Assembly (NCBI GenBank): GCA_020026435.1
Contig: JAHHQK010000009.1
Span: 1-61,955 of the forward strand
Origin: Alistipes sp.
GTDB lineage: Bacteria > Bacteroidota > Bacteroidia > Bacteroidales > Rikenellaceae
DNA length: 61,955 nt
Direction of reading: 5' to 3'
Shown: positions 17,511-25,904 of the stretch, one piece after another
Position numbering within the stretch: position 1 is the first letter of the stretch
Layout of the letters: the number at the start of each line of letters is the position of its first letter
The notes under the pieces: model-generated
Database searches by the model: none
Told to the model about the DNA's origin: nothing
Seen by the model: the letters and a program-made list of their open reading frames with translations, nothing else
Translations under genes and position numbers: made by a program

Positions 17511-19202
17511 ATGATGAAAAAGATATTAGGAATACTCTTATTCCCGTTGCTGCTGGCCTCCTGCGAACTGGACCACACCCCCAACAACGAAATGACCTCG
17601 GGCGAGCTGGAGAAGAATCCCCAGTCGGCCGTTTACAGCACCAATGGCAACTACGCCATGTTCAAGGATTACCTCGAGTACAACGGTACGGTCTACTTCG
17701 GCAACTCCTACATCCGTCACTACTTCCAGATGGCCGAGTTCCACGGAGACTGCGTCAACCTCTCGAACAAGACCGAGGACCCGCTCTACGACGAGATGTG
17801 TTACAGCGACCTGGTAACCGCCAAACCCAACGCCTATCTGTGGTGGTGCGCCTACCACATCATCTACGGCGCAAACTCCATCATCGAAACCCTTCACGAG
17901 GGTACGTCGCCCTCGAATGACCACATCCTGGGTGAGAATTACTTCCTGCGTGCCCTCTGCCACCTGCACCTGGCCACACTTTACGCCAAGCCCTACTCCA
18001 TGGGCCGCGACAACATGGGTGTGATCATCAGCACCAGCACCGATGTTGAGAGCCATGTCCGCGCCTCAATCGGCGACACCTACGACCAGATTGTCAAAGA
18101 CCTGATCAAGGCCGCCGACCTGATGAAGGAAGACGAAAGCCGCGTCACCAACCACGGCTACGCATCGCGCGATGCTGCCCTGGGTCTTCTGAGCCGCGTC
18201 TATCTCTACCGCGAGGAGAACGACAAGGTGATCGAAACGGTCAACACCATGCTGGCCGGAGCTACGCCGCTGAGCAAACTCGATCCCGATCCCACCACCT
18301 ACTTCACCCGCACACTGACCTCGCCCGAGACGCTTTGGGCCGTGGCTCAGGTAGCCGGCACGGAAGATTCGCAGGGTCGCGAGTCGATCGGTTCGATGTA
18401 CTACACCCCCGACGAGAAAGGTCAGGGCGGATGGGCCGAGATGTACTACACCGACCCGCTGAGACTCCGTCTGAAACGCTTCCCCGAGGACTTGCGCAAC
18501 TCCTACTGCGAGCCGCTGAAGCCCGACACCGAGGGCAAGCTCCAGGCTCACTGGCCCGTCGAGAGCCAGAACAAGGACGCCTTCCGTCTGAACGAGATCC
18601 GCAACGTGGTCAAGACCGAAAACGGATACAGATTCACCGATGAGGATATGGCCGGGATCAAGATCGAGACACGCAAGGTGAACTGGGACACGCGCCACTA
18701 CATCCAGTGGAAGGGCGAGGAGCACGAGATCTTCATCGATGTGAAGATGTTCACCAACAACACCTGCCCGGCACTGATGTGCAAGAAATTCTCGTGGCAG
18801 GACGGAGTGCCGATGCTCTGCTCGCCGGTCATGATCCGCTGGGGTGAGGTGATCCTGAACCGTGCGGAAGCCTACGCCAAGACGGGGCAGAACCAGGAGG
18901 CTCTGGACGACGTGAACGCCCTGCGCCAGCGTGCCGGACTCTCGGGCGATGCCCTCTACACGCTCAACAACTACACCCAAGCTGGTTATGAGACTGTTCT
19001 CGACGCCGTACTCGACGAGCGTTTCGTGGAGCTCTGCTACGAGGGTCACCGCGCATTCGACGTCTACCGCAACAAGCGCAAGCTGGACCGCCGCTTTGCA
19101 GGCGTACAGCCCTGGGAGGTGATCGACTACACCGACAACCGCATCCAGTACCGCATTCCTTCCGACGAGATCTCCGTGAGCGGAATCCCGCAGAACGATT
19201 AA
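17511..19202 (+). CDS. SusD/RagB-type glycan-binding lipoprotein
   Basis: The 563-residue product is a lipoprotein (signal MMKKILGILLFPLLLASC) of the RagB/SusD family. Typical features are the N-terminal helical repeat region with NYFLRALCHLHLATLYAKPY and the C-terminal IRWGEVILNRAEAYAKTG, LRQRAG, VLDERFVELCYEGHRAFD and a closing IPSDEI segment. It forms the lid of the adjacent SusC and binds the incoming glycan at the cell surface. A second ATG three bases downstream is equally possible as start. It is 36 bases ahead of the triplicated CBM9-like gene, so all surface components are co-transcribed. Confidence 0.95.
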   Translation: MMKKILGILLFPLLLASCELDHTPNNEMTSGELEKNPQSAVYSTNGNYAMFKDYLEYNGTVYFGNSYIRHYFQMAEFHGDCVNLSNKTEDPLYDEMCYSDLVTAKPNAYLWWCAYHIIYGANSIIETLHEGTSPSNDHILGENYFLRALCHLHLATLYAKPYSMGRDNMGVIISTSTDVESHVRASIGDTYDQIVKDLIKAADLMKEDESRVTNHGYASRDAALGLLSRVYLYREENDKVIETVNTMLAGATPLSKLDPDPTTYFTRTLTSPETLWAVAQVAGTEDSQGRESIGSMYYTPDEKGQGGWAEMYYTDPLRLRLKRFPEDLRNSYCEPLKPDTEGKLQAHWPVESQNKDAFRLNEIRNVVKTENGYRFTDEDMAGIKIETRKVNWDTRHYIQWKGEEHEIFIDVKMFTNNTCPALMCKKFSWQDGVPMLCSPVMIRWGEVILNRAEAYAKTGQNQEALDDVNALRQRAGLSGDALYTLNNYTQAGYETVLDAVLDERFVELCYEGHRAFDVYRNKRKLDRRFAGVQPWEVIDYTDNRIQYRIPSDEISVSGIPQND

Positions 19203-19238
19203 TTCCAAATTGTTTGACCCGGATAAAAAACGAAATTC

Positions 19239-21371
19239 ATGAAAAAGCATATTTTCAAGACTTCATTAGCGCTGCTCATGTCGGCCATGCTCTCGACATC
19301 GTGCAGCATCGACGATCCCGTTGCGGGACCGATTGTCGGCGGCGGCGATAATTCTGACCTGCCGCAGGAAGAAGAGGTGATCCTCGACATGGACGGCAAA
19401 TTCGAGGATTGGAACCTCATCCCCGAACACAGCCTCGCCTCGGCCGACGTGCCGGAAGATGCCTTCCTGAAGGGAGGCAAGAAGATCAAGTGCTACGCCG
19501 GAGCGACCTTCGTGAACCTCTACGTCGAATTCCGTGAGGATCCCCAGCATCCGGTCGACGCCATGCACATATTCATCGACAGCGACGATGACCAGACCAC
19601 CGGTACGGGTTCGACCCTCTGGGTGGACAACGGCTCGGATCTGATGTTCGAGGGCGCTATCGACAACGCCACGACCTACGACCCCACGGGATTCATCTAC
19701 ACGGGTAAGCCCCTGGCCGACGAGTGGAGCTGGAATCCGGTCGTGGAGCAGGGCATGGGCATCTGCAAGAACTCGCAGTTCGTCGAACTGTCCAACGGCA
19801 ACAAAGCTTTCGAGATGACGATCCTGCGCAGCGCAATCCCCTCGCTGAAGAAGACCTTCCGCATCAGCGTGGGTCTGCTCTCCGAATGGAACGACATCGC
19901 GCTGCTGCCGGCTGCCAGTGCCGTCATTGAGGCCGGAACGCCCGTCCACGGTGCTGCCGAAATGTTGTCGGTGGGTCACACCGACGGCGGTGACCAGCCC
20001 GATCCGGACCAGAAAGATCCGTCGAATGCGCAGATCTCGATCGACGGCAATTTCGGCGATTGGGACGCTCTCGACGCCCGCGACATCTTCGAGGTCAACG
20101 TGACTTCCAATGCCTTCTTCAAGGAGGCCCACAAAATGAGGGGCTGCTACAATGCCGACTTCCTCTACCTCTACTTCGAGCTTGACGGCTCGGCCGAGGC
20201 CACGAACGGCATCCTCGACATCTACATCGACGCCGACGGCAAATTCAACCCCGACGGCTCAGCCGCAACGGGCCACGGAGGCTGGATGTGGAAGAACAAC
20301 GGCAGCGACTACCTGATCCAGGGCGTTCTGTGCGACCCCGAGACCAAGGAACCGGTGATCTACAACCCCGAGATGTTCCGCTACACGGGCACCCCGATGG
20401 CCGAAGAATGGGCATGGGAATCGGTGGTCCAGTCGGGTCTGGTCAACAGCAGCGAGATTAAGACTCTGCCCAACGGCGACCGGGCTCTCGAGTGCGCCAT
20501 TCTCCGCTCGGCCGTACCCAACATGGGCGATGACATCCGCCTGGGTATTCTGGTCGAGAAGATGGGCTGGACCGGAGAGTGCGGTCTGCTGCCGACGCTC
20601 GATGCCGTCGACAACCAACACGTTCCCGCTGAACTGATGCACATCAACTTCAACCGCCGCAACGATGTCGACACCCCCGTTGAACCCGAACCCACACCCT
20701 CGGAGGCTCAGATCACGATCGATGGAGACCTCTCGGATTGGGACAAGATCGAGGCCAAGGATCTGTTCGACGTCAAACTGGAGGAGGGCGCCTACTTCAC
20801 GGCCGCCCGCGAGATGAAGGCCTGCTACAACCAGGATTTCATCTACGTCTACCTGGCCTACGAGACCACGGCCGACGTTATCCCCGGCATTCTGGATCTC
20901 TACATCGACTCTGACACCAAATTCGACGAGAACGGTGCGGCTCTGACCGGCCATGGCGGCTGGTTGTGGTCCAACAACGGCAGTGACTACTTCGCCCAAG
21001 GTATGATCTACGATCCCGATGCCCGGGAAGACCTCAAGTTCAACCCCGAGCTGTTCATGTACACCGGAGCCCCCATGGCTCAGGAGTGGGCCTGGACATC
21101 GGTGGCTCCCGCCGGTTCGGGTATCATCACCAGCGCGAAAGCCGTGGCTTTGGACGACAAGACCAAGGTCATCGAGTTTGCGATCCTCCGTTCGGGCATT
21201 CCCAACCTGGGCAATGAGATCCGGCTGGGCCTCCTGCTCGAGAAGTCCGGCTGGGCCGGTGAGTGCGGTCTGCTGCCGGCTCACGCAGCCGTCGACGGAG
21301 CCCATGTCCCGGCCGACATGCTCCACATAAACTTCCGCAAGGGTAATCCCTCGGCCAAGAACACACGATAA
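19239..21371 (+). CDS. Lipoprotein with three tandem CBM9-like modules (SusE/F-position protein)
   Basis: The 710-residue product has a lipoprotein signal (MLSTSC) and then three homologous modules of about 200-220 residues, at roughly 51-248, 266-485 and 492-705. Each opens with an I-D-G-x-x-x-D-W phrase, then CY-x-x-x-F-x-Y-x-Y, D-x-Y-I-D-x-D, NNGSD, YTG-x-P-x-A-x-EW-x-W, ILRS-x-P and CGLLP. The D-G-x-x-x-D-W opening is typical of family-9-like carbohydrate-binding modules. Modules 2 and 3 are closer to each other than to module 1, which lacks some Trp/Gly positions. Short acidic Pro-rich linkers (DQPDPDQKDP; VEPEPTPSE) join them. The position directly behind susD suggests a multivalent surface glycan-binding protein. 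The CBM9 link is by motif only. Confidence 0.75.
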   Translation: MKKHIFKTSLALLMSAMLSTSCSIDDPVAGPIVGGGDNSDLPQEEEVILDMDGKFEDWNLIPEHSLASADVPEDAFLKGGKKIKCYAGATFVNLYVEFREDPQHPVDAMHIFIDSDDDQTTGTGSTLWVDNGSDLMFEGAIDNATTYDPTGFIYTGKPLADEWSWNPVVEQGMGICKNSQFVELSNGNKAFEMTILRSAIPSLKKTFRISVGLLSEWNDIALLPAASAVIEAGTPVHGAAEMLSVGHTDGGDQPDPDQKDPSNAQISIDGNFGDWDALDARDIFEVNVTSNAFFKEAHKMRGCYNADFLYLYFELDGSAEATNGILDIYIDADGKFNPDGSAATGHGGWMWKNNGSDYLIQGVLCDPETKEPVIYNPEMFRYTGTPMAEEWAWESVVQSGLVNSSEIKTLPNGDRALECAILRSAVPNMGDDIRLGILVEKMGWTGECGLLPTLDAVDNQHVPAELMHINFNRRNDVDTPVEPEPTPSEAQITIDGDLSDWDKIEAKDLFDVKLEEGAYFTAAREMKACYNQDFIYVYLAYETTADVIPGILDLYIDSDTKFDENGAALTGHGGWLWSNNGSDYFAQGMIYDPDAREDLKFNPELFMYTGAPMAQEWAWTSVAPAGSGIITSAKAVALDDKTKVIEFAILRSGIPNLGNEIRLGLLLEKSGWAGECGLLPAHAAVDGAHVPADMLHINFRKGNPSAKNTR

Positions 21372-21398
21372 TCCCTCCGCCGGGGATTTCCCCAAAAA

Positions 21399-21438
21399 GA
21401 TACCGGAGATGTCCTTTCCAAGAGCATTTCCGGTATCT
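21399..21438 (+). terminator. Hairpin between the CBM9-like and DUF4832 genes
   Basis: AGATACCGGA (21399-21408) pairs with TCCGGTATCT around a 20-base loop. No T run follows, so this is more likely an attenuator or mRNA-stability structure inside the 147-base gap than a strong terminator. Confidence 0.45.
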
Positions 21439-21518
21439 CGTTGACAACGATCCATAAAAATTCATCATTCAAAATCAGAGGCCCTTTCCCAAGAGGCCCG
21501 CACCTAAAAAATCAACCA

Positions 21519-22988
21519 ATGAAAAGAAAATTCATCCGATTGATGCTTCTGCCACTGCTCATGGCCTGTGGTATATCGCTCCAGACCGGTTGTTCCGATG
21601 ACAGCTCGGTCAATCCCCTCCAACCCCACCGTCCGGTGGAGCCGCCTCGTCCGGGTGATCTGGACGACACGACCGATCCCGACCGTGTGGTGGTCACCTA
21701 CACCGAGGATCTCGAAGCATTTCCCAATCCCGAACGCGGATTCTACACCTCGAGCATCTTCTACCTCAAGAACGGCAAGATCCCCTCTCCGCTCAATCCT
21801 GTCACACTCAAGGCCAACCGCACGCAGCACCGCACGCTGATCCTGGCCGAGTATTTCCTCACGGATTTCATCGACAAACCGCTGTCGGAGGCCGCCCTGG
21901 AACTCGTCCGCAAGAATATGCAGATCATGCGCGAAAACGGTACCAAATGCATTATGCGCTTCGCCTACACCGACTCGCAGGACGTCAAACCCCACGACGC
22001 CACCGAGGAAGTGGCCCTGGAGCACATCGCCCAGCTCTCGCCCATCCTCCACGAATATGGTGACGTGATCCTGGTCTTCCAGGCCGGATTCATCGGCACC
22101 TGGGGCGAGTGGTACTACACCGACAATTTCGTATTCAACCCCCAGACCGAGGAGGATTACCTCCCGCGCCGCCGATTGATCGAGGCGCTGCTCAAGGCCG
22201 TGCCCACAAACCGCACGATCGCCATCCGCACGCCGAAAGCCACCATGATGAGCATGGGTCTCGACGCCAAGAACCTGATCACCGAGGCCACGGCCTATGA
22301 CGGTTCGGACCGCTCGCGTCTGGGCGGCCACAATGACTGCTTCCTCCACGACGGCAACGACACGGGCACCTTCTCGAGCAAGGCCGATCGCGAGTTTTGG
22401 AAGAACGACTCGCGCTACACCTGCATGGGTGGCGAGACCTGCGGAACATCGTCTTACTGCGCCTGCGACAATTCGCTGGAGACCATGGCCCAGTATCATT
22501 GGACCTACCTCCACATCAACTACCACCCCCAGGTCATCCAGGGATGGAAGGAGCAGGAGTGTTTCGACGAGATCGAACGCCGCCTGGGCTACCGTTTCGT
22601 GCTGACCCGTGGTGACTTCCCGCGCGAGATCAAGGCCGGAGAGAAGTTCTCGTCGAAGATCACGCTCAAGAACGACGGTTTTGCCGCTCCGGTCAATCCG
22701 CGCGGTCTGGAGCTGGTGTTCGTCTCACAGAGCAACCCCTCGGAGCAGTTCTCCGTCAAGTTGGACGAGGATCCCCGCTTCTGGTTCGGCGGCGACTTCG
22801 TGACGATCACCACCGACTTCACTACCCCGCAGCTCCGCTCGGGTAAGGAGTACAACCTCTACCTCAACCTCCCCGACGATGCCGAGCAGCTGCGCGAGAA
22901 CCCTCTGTTCAGCATCCGCACGGCCAACAAGGACACCTGGGATGAGCAGAAAGGCATGAACCTCCTGCATCATTTCATCGCCCGATAG
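21519..22988 (+). CDS. DUF4874/DUF4832 lipoprotein
   Basis: The 489-residue product starts MKRKFIRLMLLPLLMACG and has a lipobox at LQTGC, so it is lipid-anchored. The N-terminal part, with NPERGFYT, a TLILAEYFLTDF strand, MRFAYTD and QAGFIGTWGEWYYT, matches my memory of DUF4874. The following part, with AIRTPK, GHNDCFLHDGNDTGTF, HINYHP, an ERRLGYRF segment and a terminal beta-sandwich (FSSKITLKNDGFAAP), matches DUF4832. The build is that of a TIM barrel with glycosidase-like acidic residues (the Glu of TWGEW), but no catalytic function is established to my knowledge. It closes the glycan locus and is followed by a strong terminator. The ATG at 21519 starts the signal peptide. Confidence 0.75.
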   Translation: MKRKFIRLMLLPLLMACGISLQTGCSDDSSVNPLQPHRPVEPPRPGDLDDTTDPDRVVVTYTEDLEAFPNPERGFYTSSIFYLKNGKIPSPLNPVTLKANRTQHRTLILAEYFLTDFIDKPLSEAALELVRKNMQIMRENGTKCIMRFAYTDSQDVKPHDATEEVALEHIAQLSPILHEYGDVILVFQAGFIGTWGEWYYTDNFVFNPQTEEDYLPRRRLIEALLKAVPTNRTIAIRTPKATMMSMGLDAKNLITEATAYDGSDRSRLGGHNDCFLHDGNDTGTFSSKADREFWKNDSRYTCMGGETCGTSSYCACDNSLETMAQYHWTYLHINYHPQVIQGWKEQECFDEIERRLGYRFVLTRGDFPREIKAGEKFSSKITLKNDGFAAPVNPRGLELVFVSQSNPSEQFSVKLDEDPRFWFGGDFVTITTDFTTPQLRSGKEYNLYLNLPDDAEQLRENPLFSIRTANKDTWDEQKGMNLLHHFIAR

Positions 22989-22997
22989 ATACCCGGA

Positions 22998-23047
22998 AAT
23001 TCCGCCCCGCGTCCCTTGAGGGAACCTATGCGGGGCGAAATTTTTTT
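22998..23047 (+). terminator. Rho-independent terminator at the end of the glycan operon
   Basis: AATTCCGCCCCGC (22998-23010) pairs with GCGGGGCGAAATT (23030-23042), one mismatch, with an inner TCCCTTGAGGGA hairpin and a following T run. It lies 9 bases after the DUF4832 stop. Confidence 0.9.
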
Positions 23048-23086
23048 ATAAATTTGTACCGTTCCTCTAAAACCTCACGCATAACG

Positions 23087-23962
23087 ATGAAAAGACACCA
23101 ACTCACCCTGCGCCACGGACTGATAATTCTGTGCGCACTGATGTTCCTGGCCTGCACGCCCTCGCCCGAACAGATCCGCAACAAAGCCGAACAGTTCTGG
23201 GTCGGATTCGCTTTTGAGAACTCATACTCCGATTCCGCAAATACCGAAAAACTATTTGCGGAATACGTGGATCTGTTGCAGGACCCGGCTCTCGAAAGAG
23301 AATATGCGGGCCGTCTGCTCGCCTCAGTGATCGACCGCAGCACTCAGTCCAGCGAGGAGGTGTCGCGTATGTTTGTCGATCTGTGCGAGAAGTATCTCTA
23401 TTCACCCGAGTCTCCCGTGCGCGACGACGAACTCTACCTCCACGCCGCAGAGCGGATGATCCTCAATCCGTTTCTGAGCGATTATGAGAAGCTCCGTCCC
23501 CGCTACCAGCAGAACATGGCACGCAAGAACCGCGTAGGCCATCCCGCAACCGATTTCACGGGGACATTGGCCGACGGAGGCAAGATCCGTCTTTCGGAGG
23601 TCAAGGCGGAGTACACGCTGCTCTTCTTCAACAACCCCAACTGTGTAGATTGCCGACGGCTGGCGGCCGGAGTCAAGGGCAACGCCCTCTGCCAAAAGCT
23701 CCAATCCGCAGGACGGATGAAGGTCTTCTCCCTGTTCATCGACCCCGACGAGCAGGTGGATCTGTGGCGGGCACATCTGAAGGACTACCCCTCGGAATGG
23801 ATCGCAGCCTACGACAAGGGAGCCGTACTCTACTATCGGGAACTTTACGATCTGAGGCTTCTGCCGTCGCTCTACCTGCTGGACCGCAAGAAACGGGTGT
23901 TGGTCAAGGGAACGTCCGATCTGAAGAAAGTCCTGGATTATCTGGAGCACACGGCCCGTTAG
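23087..23962 (+). CDS. Lipoprotein with DUF5106 and thioredoxin-like domain
   Basis: The 291-residue product has a lipoprotein signal (IILCALMFLAC). Residues about 25-140 are a helical region like that of DUF5106, including the phrase RYQQNMARKNRVGHPATDFTGTLADGG, where the thioredoxin fold begins. The C-terminal part has the redox motif N-P-N-C-V-D-C-R-R (CxxC) and a DLRLLPSLYLLD strand with the cis-Pro. It is probably a periplasmic thiol-disulfide oxidoreductase. The ATG at 23087 starts the signal; the frame extends a little upstream but not plausibly. A -7-like TAAATTTG at 23049-23056 is present without a -33 box. It is transcribed alone and followed by a possible terminator. Confidence 0.85.
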   Translation: MKRHQLTLRHGLIILCALMFLACTPSPEQIRNKAEQFWVGFAFENSYSDSANTEKLFAEYVDLLQDPALEREYAGRLLASVIDRSTQSSEEVSRMFVDLCEKYLYSPESPVRDDELYLHAAERMILNPFLSDYEKLRPRYQQNMARKNRVGHPATDFTGTLADGGKIRLSEVKAEYTLLFFNNPNCVDCRRLAAGVKGNALCQKLQSAGRMKVFSLFIDPDEQVDLWRAHLKDYPSEWIAAYDKGAVLYYRELYDLRLLPSLYLLDRKKRVLVKGTSDLKKVLDYLEHTAR

Positions 23963-23991
23963 TCTGCTGTTCCTGGGTCATCATGCGCCGC

Positions 23992-24049
23992 CCCCGAAGG
24001 TGGGTTTCCGTCGAAAAAAGCGGATTCCGAACTTCGGGGACGTTTTTTT
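23992..24049 (+). terminator. Probable terminator after the thioredoxin-like lipoprotein gene
   Basis: CCCCGAAG (23992-23999) pairs with CTTCGGGG (24032-24039) and is followed by ACG and seven T. The loop is large (32 bases) and may fold further. Confidence 0.6.
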
Positions 24050-24852
24050 ATGTCGTCTGACGAGCTATTCGATATCGGGCACACCTCAGAAGAGGCGGCC
24101 CATAAACAAGACACGGGCAGCCGTCCGCTTATCTCGAACGACAGGATACCGACCCTCATTCAAGGCGGGAATGCCTCCACGAAACGGGAAATCCAGTTTT
24201 GAAGCCTCAATAAGGGGATTTCATGCAATTTCCACAACTTGTCGCCTCGAGTATAAAAAGGCTTTATTTTCGCAGAAAACGGGGGCGGGAAAGGCCGACA
24301 AGGCTTATCGGAAGCGGCATCCGGTAACATCACGCCTTAGTTACCTGCCGAAATCCAGGCGAAGAGCTGCAAAGCCACCATTCGCGTGCGCAATAAAGGC
24401 CAATCCGAAAGTTTGGCGATCGGCATTGCAAAACTATTCGCTCCGATCGGTATCGGCAAATTTTCGGACAAGCGGATCTTCTGGCGGACGGATCTTCTTA
24501 TGGCGGGCAAATGCCCGCGGATGATCCCCGCACACAGCAATCATCCAATCTCCGATCCGAAAAAGGGAAAGGGGGGGGATATAACTTCCGAGGCGGGATT
24601 GCAGATTCTGTTTTACTCAAAGCGCAGGTTCTCCAGGCCGAGCAGCCCCGACGCAATGACCGAGCCACGGGATTCCCTTGCGACAAGAAATATACACAGA
24701 AAGAAATATACACAGACCCTATTTCCAAAACAGCACCCCACAGCCGAGCCGAACGCCCGCAGACAAGATACGCCACTCCCCATTTCGAGCGGAAGGACCC
24801 GCAAAAGCACCGGACATGAAAATCTACGGAGGGAGACAGGCGGGGTATGAAA
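24050..24852. other. Gene-free spacer of about 800 bases
   Basis: Open frames exist (for example 24000-24524 on the plus strand) but their products are rich in Arg/Ser/Lys, have no family features and no start signals. The stretch includes a G8 run near 24571, a small GGGCAAATGCCC palindrome near 24508 and a 16-bp tandem duplication. I see no remnant of a known gene. Confidence 0.5.
24685..24716. repeat. Perfect 16-bp tandem duplication
   Basis: AAGAAATATACACAGA occurs twice head-to-tail (24685-24700 and 24701-24716) without a mismatch. It lies in non-coding DNA. Confidence 0.85.
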
Positions 24853-24884
24853 ACAAAAAAAGGAGAACCTTTTCGGTTCTCCTT
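24853..24884 (-). terminator. Terminator of tRNA-Met
   Basis: A 10-bp stem (AAGGAGAACC and its complement around TTTTC) is followed on the minus strand by a T run. It begins 3 bases after the tRNA 3' end. Confidence 0.85.
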
Positions 24885-24886
24885 CG

Positions 24887-24960
24887 TAGCGGGAGAGAGA
24901 CTTGAACTCTCGACCTCATGATTATGAATCATGCGCTCTAACCAGCTGAGCTATCCCGCC
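24887..24960 (-). tRNA. tRNA-Met (CAT)
   Basis: On the minus strand a 74-base cloverleaf starts GGCGGGATAGCTC, has the anticodon arm CATGA-TTCATAA-TCATG (anticodon CAT), a GTTCAAG T loop and the 3' acceptor strand TCCCGCT with discriminator A. G1 faces T72, so it is not clearly an initiator tRNA; elongator Met is likely, and tRNA-Ile with modified CAT cannot be excluded from this alone. CCA is not encoded. Confidence 0.9.
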
Positions 24961-25005
24961 AAGGCTTTCTTTATTACCGATCTCGTATCGGTTTCAAAGC
25001 GAGTG

Positions 25006-25036
25006 CAAAGGTAGCGGAAAAATCCATACTTCCAAA
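25006..25036 (-). promoter_or_regulatory. Promoter of tRNA-Met
   Basis: On the minus strand TTTG (25033-25036) and TACCTTTG (25006-25013) are 19 bases apart, an exact match to the Bacteroidetes consensus. The start point would be about 40 bases before the tRNA. Confidence 0.8.
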
Positions 25037-25124
25037 ATATTTTGAACTTTTTTTTCAATTATTTTTTCAGATTCTTTGATTTGGCACTGATTTTGAGACA
25101 AATAACCCTAAAAAAAATTTTACG

Positions 25125-25808
25125 ATGAAAACAGCCATTCCGACCTCCAACAAGCTTCGAAACACCTTGGACATTCTTAAAGTCATCGCGGGCATCGTGC
25201 TTTTGATTGCAATTTCATGGGAAGTGACCGCCGAAAATCACTATACGATCACCGATCCCTATCTGATCATTCAGTTTGTGGTCTGCCTGATTTTCCTCTG
25301 CGACTTCTTCGTCCGCTGGAGTCTGGCCGAAGACCCCGCCCACTTCTTCGGCCTCAACCTGCTCTTTCTGCTGCTTTCGATCCCGTGGCTCAACATCCTG
25401 GACTGGAGCGGCATCACACTGGACCACAACAAGGCGATGCTCGTGGGACTGATCCCCATGCTGAGGGCCTTTCTGGCAATGGTCATCGTCGTCCGCTGGC
25501 TGGTCAACGGCAACAAGATGAGCCGGCTGTTCTGGGCCTATATCTTCACGGTGGTGGTCTTCACCTACATCTCGGCCCTGGTCTTCTATGAATACGAAGT
25601 GCCGATCAACCCTCATCTCCACGGATTTGGCAATGCCGTCTGGTGGGCCTGGATGAATGTCACAACGGTCGGCGCACAGATCTTCGCCGTCACGCCCATC
25701 GGCAAGATCATCACTGTGCTGCTCCCCTCCCTGGGCATGATGTTCTTCCCGATCTTCACGACCTACGTCCTGAACATCTACTCCGAAAAGAAACACGCCG
25801 AAGACTGA
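25125..25808 (+). CDS. Two-pore-helix-type ion channel protein with non-canonical filter
   Basis: The 227-residue product has about six hydrophobic segments. The last two enclose a pore-like region NAVWWAWMNVTTVGAQ followed by FAVTPIGKIITVLLPSLGMMFFPIFTTYV, the layout of a potassium channel pore (WWA...TTVG...P-x-G-K-x). The potassium filter would read TVGYGD; here Thr181-Val182-Gly183 is followed by Ala-Gln-Ile, so selectivity is uncertain. Upstream segments carry charged residues (FLCDFFVRWSLAEDP; RAFLAMVIVVRWLV) that recall a voltage-sensor-like S1-S4 bundle without a regular Arg repeat. No soluble regulatory domain follows. It is a single gene; the ATG at 25125 is the only good start. I recall similar proteins in other Bacteroidales, unverified. 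Confidence 0.7.
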   Translation: MKTAIPTSNKLRNTLDILKVIAGIVLLIAISWEVTAENHYTITDPYLIIQFVVCLIFLCDFFVRWSLAEDPAHFFGLNLLFLLLSIPWLNILDWSGITLDHNKAMLVGLIPMLRAFLAMVIVVRWLVNGNKMSRLFWAYIFTVVVFTYISALVFYEYEVPINPHLHGFGNAVWWAWMNVTTVGAQIFAVTPIGKIITVLLPSLGMMFFPIFTTYVLNIYSEKKHAED

Positions 25809-25904
25809 CCCTCCGCCGGGGAAACCTCCGCTGCGGGAAAAAAGTGATGCATCGAGCGGGATTTTGTGTTATCTTCGCGAAGATTTACGAAATAACACTG
25901 TTTT

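Noticed and set aside
24000..24524. Possible 174-aa gene in the spacer before tRNA-Met
   Set aside because: Product has no hydrophobic core pattern, signal or known motif, and the frame follows a terminator without a promoter.
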